The position numbers and the translations under genes were made by a program. Positions 18,521 to 26,288 of a stretch of DNA of 64,000 bases are shown in pieces; position 1 is the stretch's first letter, and the number at the start of each line of letters is the position of its first letter. This DNA comes from Roseburia sp. (lineage in GTDB: Bacteria; Bacillota; Clostridia; Lachnospirales; Lachnospiraceae), in the NCBI GenBank assembly GCA_017937095.1, contig JAGBEG010000004.1, forward strand, positions 124,001 to 188,000, given 5' to 3'. Below the pieces are notes generated by a model. It made no database searches. It had not been told where the DNA came from and saw nothing but the letters and a program-made list of their open reading frames with translations.

Positions 18521-19495
18521 TTATGCACTGTCGCCGATTTCCAATTTTGCCGGGAGATAGACCTTCATACTGTCTTCCCGCTTATCAATGATTCTCTCCA
18601 TCAAAAGCTTGATTGCCGTGGACCATACAATGTCCGGCAGCATCCGAAGGCTGGTGTAGGTCGGATATTTCGTCTGCAGCGTCTCGATATCCCGGTAAAT
18701 GACCACCGCGATATCCTTCGGTATCCGGTATTTCTGTTCCCGGATCGCCTCCATAGCGCCCTCCGCTACCTCGTCATTTCCCAAAAGCAGAACCTCAGGG
18801 ATATCCTTCGTATCTAACAAGCTCTTCGTCAGAGCGTAACCGCTCTCCCGGCTCAATTCTCCCACGAGGAAGTATTTCTCTGTAAAGCTGCCCCGCTCCT
18901 TTAGAATCTCTTTCAGGCCTTCAAGCCGGTGCGTACCGATTCTGACACCATTTTCCTCGTAGATACCGCCTATGTACCCGATACTCCGGTACTCCTTCTG
19001 ATCGAGCAGGTAATGTACCATATCCCTGATTCCCTGCTCGTAGTCCATGATGATCTGATCGAACTCATAATTTTTCTGGTCAGAATTGACAAACAGGATC
19101 ACGTAGCTCTGCCGTCTGAGAAAGTCCATCTCCTCCTCCGAAAAGGAGCCGACTGCGATAATTCCGTCCACCTGCATTTCCTCGCCCCAGACAAGCCGGT
19201 GAAAGCTGACGTCCGCCTTCTTAAGCATTGCCTCCACGACGCAGGGAAGGGACTCCAATCGCATATCCTCCCTGTCCTTTCTCACGATATGCCAGTCCGC
19301 TACTCCAATGGTAATCGTTTTTCCTTTCTGTGCATGACGCATCTTCGGCGGAATATATTTCAACTCATGAGCAATTTTATAAATCTGGTTGCGCACCTCC
19401 GGTGTCACCACAAGCGTCTCATCCTGATTGAGCACACGCGACACGGTAGCCGACGAAACATTTGCTAATTGTGCTATCTCTTTGATTGTTGCCAT
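18521..19495 (-). CDS. LacI-family transcriptional regulator
   Basis: A 324-residue regulator with the LacI HTH at the N-terminus (IKEIAQLANVSSATVSRVLN, residues 4-23) and a periplasmic-binding-like effector domain (about 60-320). The hinge helix region around 48-60 is less conserved than in PurR. The start ATG 19495 has AGAAAGG upstream; the longer ORF has none. It is the first gene of the phn-type operon and probably regulates it. A LacI regulator, usually sugar- or nucleoside-responsive, suggests the transported compound contains such a moiety. Confidence 0.88.
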   Translation of the reverse strand: MATIKEIAQLANVSSATVSRVLNQDETLVVTPEVRNQIYKIAHELKYIPPKMRHAQKGKTITIGVADWHIVRKDREDMRLESLPCVVEAMLKKADVSFHRLVWGEEMQVDGIIAVGSFSEEEMDFLRRQSYVILFVNSDQKNYEFDQIIMDYEQGIRDMVHYLLDQKEYRSIGYIGGIYEENGVRIGTHRLEGLKEILKERGSFTEKYFLVGELSRESGYALTKSLLDTKDIPEVLLLGNDEVAEGAMEAIREQKYRIPKDIAVVIYRDIETLQTKYPTYTSLRMLPDIVWSTAIKLLMERIIDKREDSMKVYLPAKLEIGDSA

Positions 19496-19553
19496 ATAAT
19501 CACGCCTTTCTTCTGCATTATATTTCACGATTTCTCTGATTTCAATAGAAAAG

Positions 19554-19587
19554 GTAAAATTTTACTAAATTTTTACCGCATTTTACA
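19554..19587. promoter_or_regulatory. Phased TTTAC repeats and palindrome upstream of the lacI-phn operon
   Basis: TTTAC starts at 19561, 19572 and 19582 (spacings 11 and 10 bp). The first overlaps a perfect 12-bp palindrome, GTAAAATTTTAC (19554-19565). The order and spacing match the array at 13106-13131. It lies about 60-90 bp before the LacI start. It may bind a PhoP-like regulator; the palindrome alone could be an operator for the LacI protein, though it lacks the usual central CG. Confidence 0.5.
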
Positions 19588-19672
19588 CCGTCTATACGGA
19601 CAGCTTATAATTATAATAATTACCGCTAATTTTTCCTGTATTTTATGACATGACGCAGCTCATATTTCCCGT

Positions 19673-20395
19673 CTACGGTTCAAGGATCATACTGCGGATT
19701 GTCCCGACGGATATGTAACCATTCTGTATGGCGTAGGCATCCGTGCCCTCTGGAAACGGCGTCGTCACGGGAATGCCTGCCGCCGATACGACAAAACTAT
19801 CCTCCCCTTCCCGGACCCTCTGAAAATGATCCCGGTAGAACGGCGTCTGCGCCGACGTGCATCCCCATCTGATTCCCTTAAGCCCGGAGAGCGCACATCC
19901 CGGGAAATTCACGTTCCATATCTCATTTGCGGGAAGCGGCTGTTTTAAAAGCTTCTCCGCAATCGGAATCAGGTATTCCCCGACCAATTCCGCACTTCCA
20001 TGCATTTCACTGGAAAAGGCGATTGCCGGAACCCCGTTTAACAGCGCTTCCATTGCAGCCCCGACCGTACCGGAATACTGAATATCTATCCCGGCATTGA
20101 ACCCGTGGTTGATGCCGGAAAATACAATGTCCGGCTTCTCCGTCATCAGCTCTGCGAGCGCGATCTTCACACAGTCCGCCGGTGTTCCCGCGACGCTGTA
20201 GGCGGTCACACCCTCCACCGGGAATGTCTCCTTTCGCACTTCGATTTCCCCGCGCAGGGTAATGCGTGAGGACATAGCGCTGCACTGATGCTTTGGAGCT
20301 ACGACCCAGACCTCGCCAAAGGTCTGCGCCGCCTCTGCGAGTCTTGCAATTCCTTCTGCCTGTATACCGTCATCATTTACCACGAGTATTCTCAT
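19673..20395 (-). CDS. surE: 5'/3'-nucleotidase SurE
   Basis: A 240-residue SurE phosphatase. The N-terminal ILVVNDDGIQAEGI carries the metal-binding Asp8-Asp9 pair. The APKHQCSAMSSRITL segment replaces the usual SG, and GINHGFNAG and YSGTVGAAMEA follow, with NVNFPG in the C-terminal half. It hydrolyses nucleoside monophosphates and short polyphosphate in the cytosol. Its start lies 3 bp after the stop of the MBL-fold gene, so the two are co-expressed. It is the third nucleotidase-type gene within 11 kb. Confidence 0.92.
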   Translation of the reverse strand: MRILVVNDDGIQAEGIARLAEAAQTFGEVWVVAPKHQCSAMSSRITLRGEIEVRKETFPVEGVTAYSVAGTPADCVKIALAELMTEKPDIVFSGINHGFNAGIDIQYSGTVGAAMEALLNGVPAIAFSSEMHGSAELVGEYLIPIAEKLLKQPLPANEIWNVNFPGCALSGLKGIRWGCTSAQTPFYRDHFQRVREGEDSFVVSAAGIPVTTPFPEGTDAYAIQNGYISVGTIRSMILEP

Positions 20396-20398
20396 ATA

Positions 20399-21748
20399 TC
20401 ATCTGTTCTCCTTCTTCTGTTCTGCTTCTTTTTTCAAATCGTTCTCTCTCAGTATATAACAATCTCCGTAATTCGGCAAAATTTGTTTTCCCGCCTTTTT
20501 TGACTGTACCTGTTCGGGTCGTTCGCTGTGCAGCGGCACCAGCACGTCTGGCGCAATCGTATCCACCATCCACCGCAGATAATAAGGCGTGGCATGACCT
20601 CCCAGACTCTTATACTCATATGGGATTTCCAGCGCTTCCAGCAGATCAAGCATCTTCTGGTAAGAGGTATCATAGCTTCCCAGCGGTGAACCGTCCATAT
20701 GGACGTAGCGTGACACAACGTCATTTAAGTCTATCAATTCGTACATATCGCTATAGTCAAGCTGCAGTACGTACTGTTCTGGATGGTCCAACAGCGCCTG
20801 TCCCGATACAATCTCCCGGTTTTCTGCGTGTTTCTCTCCGGCAGTCCGCTCATAGACATAAAGCTTATCGTCAGGATAAAATTCTTCCACATAGGACGCC
20901 AGAGTACTATCAAGTACCAGCCTGCGCCCTGCTTTTTCGAACGTCTCAAGCAGGCGGTGCACCCTCTCCACGTTCCGGTTGTAGAGGTTTATGACAAGAA
21001 GCCCGTCTTCTGCCGCCGCCATATCCCGCATCTCAGTCAGTAACGTTTCCTCTGTGCGTTCCTCTGCCGGCTCTTCCAGCGAAAGCATATCCACATCGGA
21101 AAAGCTCACCGTCACACCCTCTGTAATCAGCACGTCCGCACCTGCGGCACTTTTTGCAAAAGCACGCGTGTCTTCCGGATGGAATCCATGAAAACGGTAA
21201 TCCCCCGTATAACAGATCGTCCCGTCCGGCGTCGTGATGAGAAATCCGGCTGCCCCGACAACATCATGGTCGATTGCCAGCACCCTGACTGTGATGTCTC
21301 CCACCTGAAAGCTCTCACCATACGGAATACCAATGCAGTTCTCATGCCCGCGTTCCTGTATATCGCCCGCCGCCTCCAATCTGCGGTACAGCCGCAGGGA
21401 CTGGTCGCTCATGTAAACCGGAGTATGCGCATCAAGCATTCCCAGTCCGCCCATATGGTCGATATGCATATGGGAAAGGAGAAAGAAGCATTCTTCTTTT
21501 GTCTCACCGTATGCCGCAAGATCGAGCTTTTTTGCCGTCTCCTTGTCATAGATTCCATCGGCTGGTGCAAGCATTCCCAGACGGATGTAGTCTGCTGCCA
21601 GATCCTCTTTTCGTTTCTTTATCCTTTCATCCATGCGTCCCGCAACGGCAAAGCCGAAGTCAAACATACATTTCGCTTTATCCGTCCGCACTTCCACGAA
21701 TGTTCCACCGATTTCACGCAATCCGTTATAAAAGCAGATTTTTGTCAT
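20399..21748 (-). CDS. Metallo-beta-lactamase-fold hydrolase (RNase J-like)
   Basis: A 449-residue protein with the zinc-binding HMHIDHMGG motif near residue 95, a later AIDHDVVGA, and CYTGDYRFHG with a metal-bridging Asp. A C-terminal GGHATPYYLR and VPLHSE resemble the beta-CASP motifs B and C of RNase J/CPSF-type nucleases. The family is usually annotated as an exonuclease or MBL-fold hydrolase. Position immediately before surE and after the ugp-like operon suggests a role in nucleic acid or phosphodiester breakdown for phosphorus supply, which is inference. The RBS is AGGAGG. Confidence 0.82.
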   Translation of the reverse strand: MTKICFYNGLREIGGTFVEVRTDKAKCMFDFGFAVAGRMDERIKKRKEDLAADYIRLGMLAPADGIYDKETAKKLDLAAYGETKEECFFLLSHMHIDHMGGLGMLDAHTPVYMSDQSLRLYRRLEAAGDIQERGHENCIGIPYGESFQVGDITVRVLAIDHDVVGAAGFLITTPDGTICYTGDYRFHGFHPEDTRAFAKSAAGADVLITEGVTVSFSDVDMLSLEEPAEERTEETLLTEMRDMAAAEDGLLVINLYNRNVERVHRLLETFEKAGRRLVLDSTLASYVEEFYPDDKLYVYERTAGEKHAENREIVSGQALLDHPEQYVLQLDYSDMYELIDLNDVVSRYVHMDGSPLGSYDTSYQKMLDLLEALEIPYEYKSLGGHATPYYLRWMVDTIAPDVLVPLHSERPEQVQSKKAGKQILPNYGDCYILRENDLKKEAEQKKENR

Positions 21749-21782
21749 TTTGCTCCTCCTTTATCAAATATCAATTAAAATC

Positions 21783-21812
21783 AGCCGTGCAGTTTTGGAG
21801 AACCGCACGGCT
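21783..21812. terminator. Bidirectional terminator hairpin after the ugp-like operon
   Basis: AGCCGTGC pairs with GCACGGCT across a 14-nt loop. The plus strand continues TTTTCTGC and the minus strand GATTTTAATT. It separates the binding-protein gene from the MBL-fold gene, which has no obvious promoter of its own after the hairpin. Confidence 0.7.
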
Positions 21813-21841
21813 TTTTCTGCTTCCTGTCTCTATGTTCCAAC

Positions 21842-23179
21842 TTACTTCGTTTCAGCGTTCACCGCTTCCACCAGCTCAGAGAGCGCGGTTTCCGGGTCTG
21901 CGTCATTTAAGATCAGCTCCTCTAATTTTGCATTGACCGCAGACTGGATGTCATAGCTTCCGTCAAATGCCGGAGAACTGAAGAAGCTGTCCGCCTGTGC
22001 ATATGCAGCCGTCGCCGTAGCGTCATTCTTCATAAATTCCTGATAAGTATCAGACTCGTATGCAGAGGTGCGCACCGGAAGATATCCTGTCTCCATTGCC
22101 CACTTTACGGTAGCTTCCTCGGATGTTAAAAATTTCATGTACTCCCATACCGCCTTCTGCCTGTTCTCATCCTGTGAAAACATGACGAGGTTCGTTCCTG
22201 CCTGATTGGCTGCCTTCTCCTTGTTCCCCGGCAGCGGTGCGACGCCAAGCTCCCATCCCGAGGAAGTATCGATATAGGATACGCCGGTACTTGAACCGAT
22301 ATAAGCTGCGATCATCTGATTGCTGAACGGACCGGAGAAATATCCGTCCTCACCTACAAGACGCGCATAACCGTTGGAATAAAGATCCATGATGAAGGAT
22401 ACCGTCTCCAGTCCGGTCTCATTGTCAAACTGCGCGCCCTCTTCGGTCACATAGTCGCCGCCATTTTGTCTTAAGGACGCCTCGAGCATACCCGCCATAT
22501 CATCGAATCCAAGGGAAACCATACCTTTTTCTGTCTTGAATGCTTCGCCGACCGTCTTGATGTCTTCCCATGTCTCCGGTGCGGAAAGTCCCAGTTCATC
22601 GAAGAGCGTCTTATTGTAGAAATATACATAAGTACTCTTATTGAACGGCATTGCTGCGATAAATCCGAACTGGCTGCATTCATCCCTGTAGCTCTCAATG
22701 ATGTCGTCATAATTGTCATAGTCGTTTGCCACAAAATCATCCAGATGCACTACCTTGTCCAAATACGGAATCAGCCAGCTATTATACGCCTGCGCCATAT
22801 CCGGCAGGGTATCCGCCGCTGCATTTGCCGTAAGCTTTGTGCTGAGATCATTATAATATCCCTGATTTACCAATGTGACCTTGATGCCATATTCATTTTC
22901 ACTGTTGAACTGATCGGTCAGCTCGGTCAGTGTCACTTCCTGCTGCTCGCTCATCGCATGCCAGAAAGTAATCTCACATGGCTCAATCGCCGTATCGCTC
23001 TGCGCATCCCCGCTTTCTGCCTCCGCCGTACCTGCTGCGTCCGTACTCTCAGCGGGCTGCGCCGTATTCGCTGCCTCATCTGCTCCCGTCCCGCTGCTTC
23101 CATTATCGCCGCAGCCTGCCAGCATTCCTGTCGCTAATGCCGCTGTTAAAAGCATTGCGCCAATTCTTCTTCGTTTCAT
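21842..23179 (-). CDS. ugpB: UgpB-like binding lipoprotein (glycerol-3-phosphate family)
   Basis: A 445-residue extracellular solute-binding lipoprotein. The lipobox is LAGC (Cys about 22), followed by a Thr/Ala/Glu linker. Several segments match E. coli UgpB from memory: ITFWHAMS at the start, MPFNKSTYVYFYNK versus its PFNSSTPVLYYNK, the internal SSTG/SSG turn, and ETGYLPV near the end. UgpB binds glycerol-3-phosphate or glycerophosphodiesters; sugar-binding relatives are possible. The start ATG 23179 follows AGAGGAA, and an upstream in-frame extension to 23299 lacks an RBS. It is the last gene of the ugpCAEB-like operon. Confidence 0.75.
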   Translation of the reverse strand: MKRRRIGAMLLTAALATGMLAGCGDNGSSGTGADEAANTAQPAESTDAAGTAEAESGDAQSDTAIEPCEITFWHAMSEQQEVTLTELTDQFNSENEYGIKVTLVNQGYYNDLSTKLTANAAADTLPDMAQAYNSWLIPYLDKVVHLDDFVANDYDNYDDIIESYRDECSQFGFIAAMPFNKSTYVYFYNKTLFDELGLSAPETWEDIKTVGEAFKTEKGMVSLGFDDMAGMLEASLRQNGGDYVTEEGAQFDNETGLETVSFIMDLYSNGYARLVGEDGYFSGPFSNQMIAAYIGSSTGVSYIDTSSGWELGVAPLPGNKEKAANQAGTNLVMFSQDENRQKAVWEYMKFLTSEEATVKWAMETGYLPVRTSAYESDTYQEFMKNDATATAAYAQADSFFSSPAFDGSYDIQSAVNAKLEELILNDADPETALSELVEAVNAETK

Positions 23180-23258
23180 ATGCTTTTCCTCTCTTTCTCT
23201 ATGCGCCGGTATGATTGCCGGACGCCTGTATGGATATATATTCACCGGATTTTCCGGG

Positions 23259-24095
23259 TTATCCCTTGATTCCGCTCTGCGCCACGCCCTCAATGACATA
23301 CTTGCGCAAAAACAGGTAGATAATGATAATCGGCATGACCAGAATACAGGACGCTGCCATAATCAGTTCGTAGGAGGAACCCGCCTCCGTCTGGAACCGG
23401 ATCAGCCCGTTGGAAAGTACGCGCATTTCGTCCGAATTGGTGACGAGCAGCGGCCACAGGAAGGAGTTCCATGAACCGATGATGTTTAAAATTGCAATCG
23501 TTGTAATCGGACTTTTGTTCATCGGAACCATAATTTTTATCATATATTTGAAATCACTGCATTTATCCACCTTCGCCGCAAGATAAAGTGTTTCCGGCAC
23601 CTGCATGAAAAACTGGGTCAGCAGATAGATATAGAACACGTTGGAAAGCCACGGAACAATCATTGCCTGATAGGTGTCAATCCATTTAAGCTTCGTAATT
23701 GTGATAAAATTCGTGATGATTAACATCTCTCCGGGTATCATCAGCGTCGCAAGGAACAGCGAGAACACCAGCTTTTTCCCCGGAAAGTTAAGTCTCGAAA
23801 ACGCGAATGCCGAGAGTACCGTCGTAATCAGCACGCCAATGGTCGTAAATACCGTGATGATGACCGTGTTGATCAGATATCTTCCGAACGGCGCCGCTGC
23901 CCACGCTTTTGCATAGTTCACGACCTGAATCTCCTCCGGGAACAGCGACGGCGGTACCCTTACGATTTCCGTAGCGGATTTCAGGGAAGATGATATCATC
24001 CAGACAAAGGGCAGCAGCGTAAAGAGTGCCCCTACAATCAGAACGACATACTTTAAAATCGTTCCGAGGCTGCTTTTTATCTTTTTTTCGTTCAT
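23259..24095 (-). CDS. ugpE: UgpE/MalG-type ABC permease
   Basis: A 278-residue permease with six predicted helices. The EAA motif appears as AAKVDKCSDFKYMIKIMVPM, with the downstream proline-rich turn. It forms a heterodimer with the permease 10 bp upstream and binds the UgpC-like ATPase. Assignment to UgpE rather than a sugar permease rests on the UgpB-like partner. Confidence 0.78.
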   Translation of the reverse strand: MNEKKIKSSLGTILKYVVLIVGALFTLLPFVWMISSSLKSATEIVRVPPSLFPEEIQVVNYAKAWAAAPFGRYLINTVIITVFTTIGVLITTVLSAFAFSRLNFPGKKLVFSLFLATLMIPGEMLIITNFITITKLKWIDTYQAMIVPWLSNVFYIYLLTQFFMQVPETLYLAAKVDKCSDFKYMIKIMVPMNKSPITTIAILNIIGSWNSFLWPLLVTNSDEMRVLSNGLIRFQTEAGSSYELIMAASCILVMPIIIIYLFLRKYVIEGVAQSGIKG

Positions 24096-24105
24096 TATGT
24101 ACCTC

Positions 24106-24978
24106 CTACGCAGTCTTTTTGTCTGAGACCGCCCGCTGTATCATGGTAAGCGCCAGTATGATTACAAACAGCACGACAGCCGCCGCAGACGCCACGCCAT
24201 AGTCCGCGCTGTTATAGAATTTGTCATAGATATAATAGACCACGGTAATCGCGCTGTTTGCCGGACCCGCGCTGCTCTTGAACAGGGAAAATACTTCATT
24301 GTACACCTTGAATGCATTGATCATTCCCATGATGAATGCGTACGCAATCATCGGCGAAATTCCCGGTACTGTGATCTTTAGAAAGACCCGCCACTTCGGC
24401 GTTGCGTCCACGCGCGCCGCGTTATAGAGATCCGGCGATATGGTCTGCAATCCTGCAAGGAAGATCAGAATGTCAAACGCCATGCTCTTCCATATACTGA
24501 AAATAATCAGCGCCATCAGTGCATAGTCCGGCGAATTAAGCCAAGGGACTGCCTCGATGCCGAACCAGCTTAAAACATAGTTGAGCAATCCATAATTACT
24601 ATTGAATATCCAGCTCCATACGATACCGATTGCAATGACGCTCGTAACGTACGGAAGGAAAAATAAGGTCTGAAACATCCCCTTACAGCGGATTTTGCTG
24701 TTTAACAGCACCGCAATCAGCAGTGACAAAAGAATCGAACAGGGAACCACGAACACCACATAAATGCTGGTATTGGTAAGCGCCTTCCGAAAAACCTTAT
24801 CCGAAAACAACTCCTTATAATTTCCAAGCCCAATTGCGTCAAAACTTCCATTTATAATGCTGTAGCCCTCATAAAAGCTCATAAGTACCGCTTTAATCAA
24901 CGGATAAATCGTAAATACCAATATGATAATCAGCGCGGGCAAAAGATACAGATAGCCCTTCAAACTTTTCTTTTCCAT
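24106..24978 (-). CDS. ugpA: UgpA/MalF-type ABC permease
   Basis: A 290-residue permease with six helices. The EAA loop is at AARVDATPKWRVFLKITVPG, matching the CUT1 permease consensus. It overlaps no neighbour; the ATPase gene ends 15 bp upstream. It works with the UgpE-like subunit to import the ligand delivered by the lipoprotein at 21842. Confidence 0.78.
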   Translation of the reverse strand: MEKKSLKGYLYLLPALIIILVFTIYPLIKAVLMSFYEGYSIINGSFDAIGLGNYKELFSDKVFRKALTNTSIYVVFVVPCSILLSLLIAVLLNSKIRCKGMFQTLFFLPYVTSVIAIGIVWSWIFNSNYGLLNYVLSWFGIEAVPWLNSPDYALMALIIFSIWKSMAFDILIFLAGLQTISPDLYNAARVDATPKWRVFLKITVPGISPMIAYAFIMGMINAFKVYNEVFSLFKSSAGPANSAITVVYYIYDKFYNSADYGVASAAAVVLFVIILALTMIQRAVSDKKTA

Positions 24979-24993
24979 CTCACATCTCCCGCA

Positions 24994-26037
24994 TCAATAT
25001 TTCCCGATCATGCTGCCGTCTGCATCAAACAGCATAATCTGGTTCTGCCGCACGCCCAGTTTAAACGCGCCGCCCTTTTCTATCTGCAAATCAGAGTGTG
25101 CCAACACGCGAAGCGGTTCTTTATCCAATGTGAAATAAATCAAAAGGTCACGTCCTGTCATACGGACATGCGCCGCCTCCACCGCAAATCCATCCTCCCG
25201 TACCTCAAAGGATTCGGGTCGGATTCCCGCGGTATATGTCCCGTCTGATAATCCGCTGATCTCCCGCAATTTTACCTGCCCGCAGTAAATCGCTCCATCC
25301 TTCACAACTGCGGAAAAGGTGTTGATCTCCGGCATTCCAAGGAACTGCGCCACAAATAGATTCTCCGGTTCAAGATACATGCTCTGCGGCACTTCATACT
25401 GCTGCACAACGCCCTTGTCCATGACTGCAATCTTATCGGAAATGCTCATCGCCTCCTCCTGATCGTGCGTCACGAAAATCGTTGTGATTCCCACTTCCTG
25501 CTGTATTCTGCGGATTTCCTCACGCGTCTCAATACGAAGCTTTGCGTCCAGATTGGAAAGCGGCTCATCCAGCAGAAGGACCTTCGGCTTCTTCACGAGC
25601 GCTCTCGCGATCGCGACACGCTGCTGCTGTCCGCCGGAGAGCGCCTTTGGCTTTCGATCCATAAGCCCCTCTAAGTGCACCAGCTTTGCCATTTCATATG
25701 CGCGTTCCTTTGCCTCTTTCTTATTCACCTTCCGATTGATGAGCGGAAACATGATGTTCTCCTCTACCGTCATGTGCGGATACAGCGCGTAATTCTGGAA
25801 TACCAGTCCGATTTCCCGTTCTTCCGGCGGTATCTTCGTTACATCCTTATCGCCAAAGAAAATTTTTCCGTCTGTCGGCTCGGTAAGTCCCGCAAGCATA
25901 AAAAGCGTTGTCGACTTGCCGCAGCCCGACGGTCCTAACAGTCCAACCAGTTCTCCGTCGCAGATCGTTAAGTTCATGCCGTCCACTGCCCGAAAGTCTC
26001 CATACGCTTTTGTCAGATTTTCTATTCTGATTTCCAT
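24994..26037 (-). CDS. ugpC: UgpC/MsmK-type ABC transporter ATPase
   Basis: A 347-residue ATPase. Walker A is GPSGCGKST, signature [13 protein letters not shown], Walker B VLLLDEP, and the switch His is in VTHDQEEA. A C-terminal TOBE/OB regulatory region covers about 240-345, as in MalK and UgpC. It is the first gene of the four-gene importer operon. Such ATPases can serve several CUT1 importers. The 250-bp region upstream is shared with the divergent tldD gene and carries TTTAC repeats. Confidence 0.85.
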   Translation of the reverse strand: MEIRIENLTKAYGDFRAVDGMNLTICDGELVGLLGPSGCGKSTTLFMLAGLTEPTDGKIFFGDKDVTKIPPEEREIGLVFQNYALYPHMTVEENIMFPLINRKVNKKEAKERAYEMAKLVHLEGLMDRKPKALSGGQQQRVAIARALVKKPKVLLLDEPLSNLDAKLRIETREEIRRIQQEVGITTIFVTHDQEEAMSISDKIAVMDKGVVQQYEVPQSMYLEPENLFVAQFLGMPEINTFSAVVKDGAIYCGQVKLREISGLSDGTYTAGIRPESFEVREDGFAVEAAHVRMTGRDLLIYFTLDKEPLRVLAHSDLQIEKGGAFKLGVRQNQIMLFDADGSMIGKY

Positions 26038-26135
26038 AACTATCTACCTCTGTTTCTGCCTGCCGTTTCTGAATGTGTGTGACAGGATCATGGTGATAAT
26101 GTAGCACAGAAATTTTTTACAACAAACCAAACACC

Positions 26136-26167
26136 AGTAAATTTCAAGTAAAATTCCTGTATGTAAA
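26136..26167. promoter_or_regulatory. TTTAC repeats upstream of the ugp-like operon
   Basis: On the minus strand TTTAC(A/T) occurs at 26162-26167, 26147-26152 and 26136-26141. The last two are 11 bp apart and a degenerate copy falls on the next 11-bp step. The motif is the same as at 13.1 and 19.6 kb, but in the opposite orientation relative to the gene and with one irregular 15-bp gap. It lies about 100-130 bp before the ATPase start. Confidence 0.4.
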
Positions 26168-26215
26168 ATTTCATTTGTATTTCTGACTACTCCGCCCTGC
26201 AAATTCTATATACTG

Positions 26216-26244
26216 TTTACAGCAATTTTCCCCCATGCTATACT
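26216..26244 (+). promoter_or_regulatory. Promoter of tldD
   Basis: A -35 TTTACA (26216-26221) and -10 TATACT (26239-26244) are separated by 17 bp, about 45 bp before the tldD start. The transcript would begin at or just inside the leader hairpin described next. Confidence 0.65.
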
Positions 26245-26275
26245 TGGATTTATCTGGTGCTTCGCACCAATCCAA
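26244..26275 (+). promoter_or_regulatory. Leader hairpin abutting the tldD Shine-Dalgarno site
   Basis: TTGGAT (26244-26249) pairs with ATCCAA (26270-26275), and the inner TGGTGC pairs with GCACCA around a TTC loop. The stem ends immediately before GGAGG (26276-26280). It could affect translation or mRNA stability of tldD. Confidence 0.5.
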
Positions 26276-26288
26276 GGAGGTATATAAA

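Noticed and set aside
13213-19495. Phosphonate degradation operon
   Set aside because: No C-P lyase, phosphonatase or related gene is found; only the transporter resembles phn.
19554-19565. GTAAAATTTTAC as a definite LacI operator
   Set aside because: It lacks the usual central CG and is explained by overlap with the TTTAC repeats; kept only as an alternative.
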